A DNA stretch of 43,424 nucleotides, from NCBI GenBank assembly GCA_900696625.1, contig CAADGU010000382.1, forward strand, positions 1 through 43,424. Reading direction: 5' to 3'. The stretch comes from an uncultured Chloroflexota bacterium. Lineage in GTDB: Bacteria; Chloroflexota; Anaerolineae; Promineifilales; Promineifilaceae. A program made the position numbers and the translations under genes. Position 1 is the first letter of the stretch. Each line of letters starts with the position of its first letter. Of this stretch, positions 40,127 through 43,424 are shown piece after piece. The notes under the pieces are model-generated. The model had not been told where the DNA came from. It worked only from the letters and a program-made list of their open reading frames with translations, and made no database searches.

Positions 40127-42253
40127 ATGGCGAAAAGTGGCTGGAGTTGTGTGTTGCTGGGCGTGATGGTGACGGCCGTTGTCGCTTGCAGCAAGCCAGC
40201 CATTGAACAAGACCGGGAGTTCAGCGCCACCGATGAACCATCCCTGGCGCTTACTGAGGACGTCCAACAAGACCTCGCCGCCTCTGCCGCCCCTACCCAA
40301 AATCAACCAACCATCCCCCCCCCGCCATCCCCCACTGCCGCCCCCACCACTTCGCTCTATAGTAACTGGCAGCAGGCGGGCAATGCTACCACCGGGCTGC
40401 AACTGCAAGCTCCACCAGAATGGGTTAATCTTTCTGGTCAATTAGACACTGCCGGCGCGTCTAATACCTCTGGTCTCATTGTGCTGCTGCTGAGTGATTC
40501 CACCCGTACCGGCGAAAGCTTGTTGGCGGGCAAACCTTTGGGCGATGGCGCTTACGTGGCCGGGTTGGTTTCCAATCAGGCACAGTCACTCAACACACCA
40601 CAGGCGGCGCTGATGCAATATCTGCACCAGCTCAACAAAAACATTACGATTCTGAACGAGCCAACACCGGTGACCGCTTTCACCAATTCTGGCAGCCGCA
40701 TCACCGGCGCGTATGCAGATGTGGTGGGTGAGCCACTCATCTTTAGCAGCGGCCAAACAGACCTGCGCACCCGTGTGCTGCTGTTTACATCGGCTCTGAC
40801 GGGGGCGGTGAACCAGAATACCCAGGCTGTTTTTTTGTTAAGCGCGCCGGAAGGGGTCTGGCCGGAAATGGAAGCAGTGCTGGCGCAAATGGCGCGTACC
40901 ATTGTGGTGCATCATGTGGAAGGGGATTTCACCATTCGTGACGGTGCGGCCAATGTGATGGGCGCCTTAGGTGGAACCGATCTGGTGCAGGGCGCCTTAA
41001 GCAGCGGCGTCAAGGACATCTGGACGCTTGAAGTAACGGAGGAACGGTATGCTACCCTGACGCTCAGCCCTCAGGCGGCGGCGCTGGATCTGACCATGAC
41101 GCTCATTGGGCCCTCAGGCCAGACCATTGCGCAGGTGGACAATGGGTATGCGGGTGATACAGAAACGGCCGTAGACCTGTTATTACGGGAAAACGGCCGT
41201 TACATTGTGGAAGTGGGCGAGTTCTTCAATATGGCCGGGGGGTATACCTTGCGGCTTTCGCTGACGCAGCAGCCGCTCTTTGGCGGCGGTGGGTCGGTGG
41301 GGTTGGGGCAAACCATTCAAAGTACGCTGCCGCCAGGTGGGGAGCAGTTGTGGCGTTTTACGGCCGTTGCCGGCGATGTGGTCAGCGTGGTCTTAAACCC
41401 GGTTAATTTTGATGTGGTGCTGTATGTGTATACCGCCGACGGCCGTAGCCTGGTTGAACTGGACGAAGGGTTTAGCGGCGATGCGGAAGTGGTTTCGGGG
41501 TTGCTGCTGCCGGTGGACGGGGAATATACCATCGTGGTGCGTAGTTTTGGCGGCGGTGGCGGTTCTTACACCCTGTCGTTGGATAGAGGCGGCAAAGAAA
41601 CGATCAATCTTTACGACGCCGGCGACCTGCTTTACGGCGAAACGCGCCAGGAAATGTTGCAGGAAGATGAAACCCATGCCTGGTTTTTCCACGGCCGTGC
41701 CGGTGATGAAATCATGGCCGATGTCACGCCGCTGGACAACCACCTTGATCTGGAAATATGGTTGGTAAACCAGGATGTGCAGCGCCTGACTACCGTAGAC
41801 GCACTGTTGGCCGGCCAGCCGGAATATCTGGTGTATACCCTGCCCGCCGATGGGCAGTATCTACTGCTGGTGCGAGACTTTTTTGGGGAGCCGGGGCGGT
41901 ATGAGGTGAGCCTGACGGCCGTGCCTGCCGATGCGCCCCAGGTAGTGGGCATGCTTACCTTCGGCCAGAGCGTGCAGGGGGCGCTGACAGCCGGGCAGCA
42001 AGTGGTGTGGCAGTTTGACGGCCGTAATGGAGATTCCATCTCCGCCCAACTGCTGCCCGGCGCCCAATCCGACCTGCAACTGGTCTTGCTAGACCCCGCC
42101 GGCAACCGGGTGTTGGATGTTGACCAGACCGGCGCCGGACAGCCAGAAGAAATCGCTGCCTTCACCCTGACCACCGACGGCATCTGGAGCCTGCTCATCT
42201 CCGAATTCTTCGGCGAGACCGCCAGCTACACCCTCAGCCTTGACCGGCGGTAG
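40127..42253 (+). CDS. Lipoprotein with four tandem PPC-like domains
   Basis: A lipoprotein signal peptide with TAVVAC places the lipidated Cys at 21. It is followed by a Pro/Thr linker (about 50-78). Residues about 85-280 are a mixed domain I do not recognise. From about 290 to the end four beta-sandwich repeats of about 95-105 residues occur, each with a G-x-(L/I) start, D-x-D-L-x-L-x-L-x-D(P) core and a final Y-(T/E)-(L/V)-(R/S)-L strand, the pattern of bacterial pre-peptidase C-terminal (PPC) domains. ATG 40127 was chosen because AGGAGGAG lies just before it. Seven ACGGCCGT octamers fall in the frame. An envelope-associated role is inferred from the adjacent LCP gene. Confidence 0.85.
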   Translation: MAKSGWSCVLLGVMVTAVVACSKPAIEQDREFSATDEPSLALTEDVQQDLAASAAPTQNQPTIPPPPSPTAAPTTSLYSNWQQAGNATTGLQLQAPPEWVNLSGQLDTAGASNTSGLIVLLLSDSTRTGESLLAGKPLGDGAYVAGLVSNQAQSLNTPQAALMQYLHQLNKNITILNEPTPVTAFTNSGSRITGAYADVVGEPLIFSSGQTDLRTRVLLFTSALTGAVNQNTQAVFLLSAPEGVWPEMEAVLAQMARTIVVHHVEGDFTIRDGAANVMGALGGTDLVQGALSSGVKDIWTLEVTEERYATLTLSPQAAALDLTMTLIGPSGQTIAQVDNGYAGDTETAVDLLLRENGRYIVEVGEFFNMAGGYTLRLSLTQQPLFGGGGSVGLGQTIQSTLPPGGEQLWRFTAVAGDVVSVVLNPVNFDVVLYVYTADGRSLVELDEGFSGDAEVVSGLLLPVDGEYTIVVRSFGGGGGSYTLSLDRGGKETINLYDAGDLLYGETRQEMLQEDETHAWFFHGRAGDEIMADVTPLDNHLDLEIWLVNQDVQRLTTVDALLAGQPEYLVYTLPADGQYLLLVRDFFGEPGRYEVSLTAVPADAPQVVGMLTFGQSVQGALTAGQQVVWQFDGRNGDSISAQLLPGAQSDLQLVLLDPAGNRVLDVDQTGAGQPEEIAAFTLTTDGIWSLLISEFFGETASYTLSLDRR

Positions 42254-42261
42254 GGATGTAG

Positions 42262-42340
42262 CAGGAGATTGGGAGATTGGGAGATTAGCCTTTTACCCCC
42301 TCACCCCCTCAACCCCTCACCTGCTCACCCCCTCACTTCA
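42262..42340. repeat. GGGAGATT and CCCCTCA short tandem repeats between convergent genes
   Basis: Three GGGAGATT units (about 42264-42287) are followed by a CCCCTCA/CCTGCTCA array (42297-42340). On the minus strand the latter encodes the last Val-Arg-Gly and TGA of the ABC ATPase. Confidence 0.75.
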
Positions 42341-43254
42341 TCATCCCCACCAATGATTTGCAGGAAGCGATCTTCCAGCGAAAGGCGCTGCGGCGTGAGT
42401 TCGTACAGAGCGTGGCCCTGCGCGGTGAGCCAGGCGGCCAGCAGCGGAATTTGTTCTTCATGGGCCAGTTGCAAGGAGATACGGCCGTTCTCCGGCGTCA
42501 GTGCCACGTCCTGCCCAAATTGACATAAATCTTGCAGCAGTTGGGGCGTGGGCTGCCCTACTCGCAGGTGAACCTGCACCGCCTCTTCTGCATAACTGTG
42601 CAGATCAATCGTCTCCAACACCGCCCCCTGCCGAATAAAGGCCACCCGGTCACACGTTTTTTCTACTTCGCTCAGCAGGTGGGAGTTCAGGAACACGGCC
42701 GTGCCCTCCTGCCGCAGCCCGTTGATAATGTCCCGCACCAGCCGCCGCCCAATGGGGTCTAAACCAGAAGTTGGTTCATCCAGAAACACCAGTTCTGGGC
42801 TGTTGAGCAATGCCTGCGCCAGGCCAATGCGCTGCAACATCCCTTTGGAAAAGGCGCGCAACTGTGCCTGACCTCTGTCTTGCAAACCAACCAGTTCCAG
42901 CAAATCGGGAATCGTCACCTGTCGCTCAACCTGGCTCATGCCATACAAACGGCCGTGCAAATCCAAAAACTCTACGGCCGTCAGCCATTCATGGAAACGA
43001 AAATGCTCCGGCAAAAAGCCGATTTTGGCCCGCGCCGGGCGGTCGCCCAACGGCCGTCCCAACAGGGTAGCCGTGCCCGCCGTTGGCCGCGTCAACCCCA
43101 GCAGCATCTTCACCGAAGTCGTCTTACCCGCCCCATTTGGCCCCAAAAAGCCAAAAATCTCACCTCGTTTCACCTGGAGCGAGAGATTGGCTACGGCCGT
43201 TTTGCGGCCAAACTCTTTGCGTAAACTGTGGGCTTCAAGGGCCAGATCGGTCAC
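42325..43254 (-). CDS. ABC-2 type transporter ATP-binding protein
   Basis: A 309-residue ATPase of the DrrA/NosF exporter kind. Walker A GPNGAGKT is at 38-45, the signature reads FSKGMLQR at 135-142 (SKGM in place of SGGQ, common in this group), Walker B LVFLDEP at 155-161 and the switch His at 192. A C-terminal domain of about 90 residues follows, as in multidrug-type ATPases. The start is GTG 43254, with no clear ribosome binding site, so a downstream start is possible. No permease is adjacent inside the window; the ABC-2 permease at 35523 could be its partner or one may lie outside. Six ACGGCCGT octamers are present. Confidence 0.9.
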   Translation of the reverse strand: MTDLALEAHSLRKEFGRKTAVANLSLQVKRGEIFGFLGPNGAGKTTSVKMLLGLTRPTAGTATLLGRPLGDRPARAKIGFLPEHFRFHEWLTAVEFLDLHGRLYGMSQVERQVTIPDLLELVGLQDRGQAQLRAFSKGMLQRIGLAQALLNSPELVFLDEPTSGLDPIGRRLVRDIINGLRQEGTAVFLNSHLLSEVEKTCDRVAFIRQGAVLETIDLHSYAEEAVQVHLRVGQPTPQLLQDLCQFGQDVALTPENGRISLQLAHEEQIPLLAAWLTAQGHALYELTPQRLSLEDRFLQIIGGDDEVRG

Positions 43255-43265
43255 AACAGTGAATT

Positions 43266-43307
43266 GTAATTGAGTAATTGAGTAACTGGGTAATTACCTA
43301 AGTAACC
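43266..43307. repeat. GAGTAATT inverted repeat upstream of the ABC ATPase
   Basis: GTAATTGAGTAATTGAGTAA (43266-43285) is followed by a short inverted half with GTAATTACC. It is in a divergent gap, so unlike most copies it is not tied to a stop codon. Confidence 0.75.
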
Positions 43308-43371
43308 GTTCGTTAATAACATAGTGGTTTTGTACAATTCTGCGCACTACTCAAAACGAGAGGTGCAACCG

Positions 43372-43424
43372 ATGGCAACCAGAGAAGTCTATCAATGCCA
43401 ATGTGAGAATTGTCAAAAACCCGA
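43372..43424 (+). CDS. Start of a cysteine-rich protein, cut by the window edge
   Basis: ATG 43372 is preceded by GAGAGGTG at a good distance. The 17 visible complete codons read MATREVYQCQCENCQKP, with Cys at 9, 11 and 14. A short zinc-binding knuckle is likely. The beginning resembles some N-terminal zinc ribbons of transposases or transcription-linked proteins, but too little is visible to name it. Confidence 0.5.
   Translation, partial: MATREVYQCQCENCQKP

Larger units (their letters stand above)
209..43200. repeat. Highly iterated palindrome ACGGCCGT (about 91 copies)
   Basis: The self-complementary octamer is dispersed over the whole window: for example 209, 443, 1085, 1262, 1449, 1538, 2013, 15995, 16042, 16106, 19554, 19570, 41165, 41193, 42949, 42974, 43050 and 43193. 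All but about three copies (10303, 23584, 27393) lie within genes, in all three frames: Thr-Ala-Val, (Asn/Asp)-Gly-Arg and Arg-Pro. Counts were made by eye and may be off by a few. The density is irregular, with a near-empty stretch from 3059 to 9564. Confidence 0.93.

Noticed and set aside
43308-43424. Left end of an insertion sequence at the window edge
   Set aside because: The cysteine-rich start would fit some transposases, but no inverted end or target duplication can be seen and the gene is cut after 17 codons.
1-43424. tRNA, rRNA or riboswitch genes
   Set aside because: I looked for T-loop and acceptor-like patterns and for long conserved leader structures and found none that I could support.

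Overview
The window looks like a chromosomal segment of a Chloroflexota bacterium, most likely of the Anaerolineae/Ardenticatenia/Caldilineae kind. This is inferred from the types of protein present: a family 5 solute-binding lipoprotein with an EVTRVV-rich stalk, LysM, PPC and P/T-rich lipoproteins, an LCP protein, a CPBP-like membrane protein and a polyphosphate glucokinase. No rRNA, tRNA, CRISPR array, phage or complete insertion sequence was seen.

Layout. 1-3.2 kb: a CPBP-like membrane protein, an unknown protein, an enoyl-CoA hydratase and a convergent ClpS adaptor. 3.4-10.2 kb: a complete peptide-type ABC importer (two ATPases, binding lipoprotein, two permeases) closed by a strong terminator. 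10.4-11.7 kb: a secreted protein with two PA14 domains. 11.7-16.9 kb, minus strand: an amino-sugar operon read in the order ROK repressor, GH3 hexosaminidase, NagA, SIS-domain NagB-II/GlmS-like isomerase, with an operator-like inverted repeat in front of the repressor. 17.2-20.5 kb, minus strand: a 48-residue small protein, polyphosphate glucokinase, patatin and pyrimidine-nucleoside phosphorylase. 20.5-26.8 kb: a two-TM protein, an amidohydrolase fused to a CYTH-like domain, an SCP2 protein, an unknown two-TM protein, a dGTPase-like HD protein and a LysM protein. 26.9-33.1 kb: an Mrp Na+/H+ antiporter with fused A and B subunits, then C, D, E and F, and with subunit G divergently transcribed. 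33.1-43.4 kb: envelope functions (P/T-rich lipoprotein, PlsC, ABC-2 permease, GMC oxidoreductase, LCP protein, PPC-repeat lipoprotein, ABC ATPase) and the first codons of a cysteine-rich protein.

Two genome-scale signals dominate. First, the palindromic octamer ACGGCCGT occurs about 91 times by hand count (about one per 480 bp, where roughly one copy would be expected by chance), almost always inside genes. It resembles cyanobacterial HIP1 in behaviour but has a different sequence, and it is nearly absent from the ABC importer region. Second, most gaps after genes carry short tandem repeats of 7-8 bp (GTGATGC, GGTAATC, GTGAGCG, GAGTAATT types). They are usually followed by an inverted copy, and the first unit often supplies the stop codon, sometimes the last few codons, of the gene before it. 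These U-tract-less hairpins coexist with classical terminators.

Other points for follow-up are the amidohydrolase-CYTH fusion, four phased DnaA-box-like repeats at 35.28-35.35 kb, and an amino-sugar operon with no recognisable GlcNAc kinase. Gene functions come from motif recognition by eye; no database search was possible.
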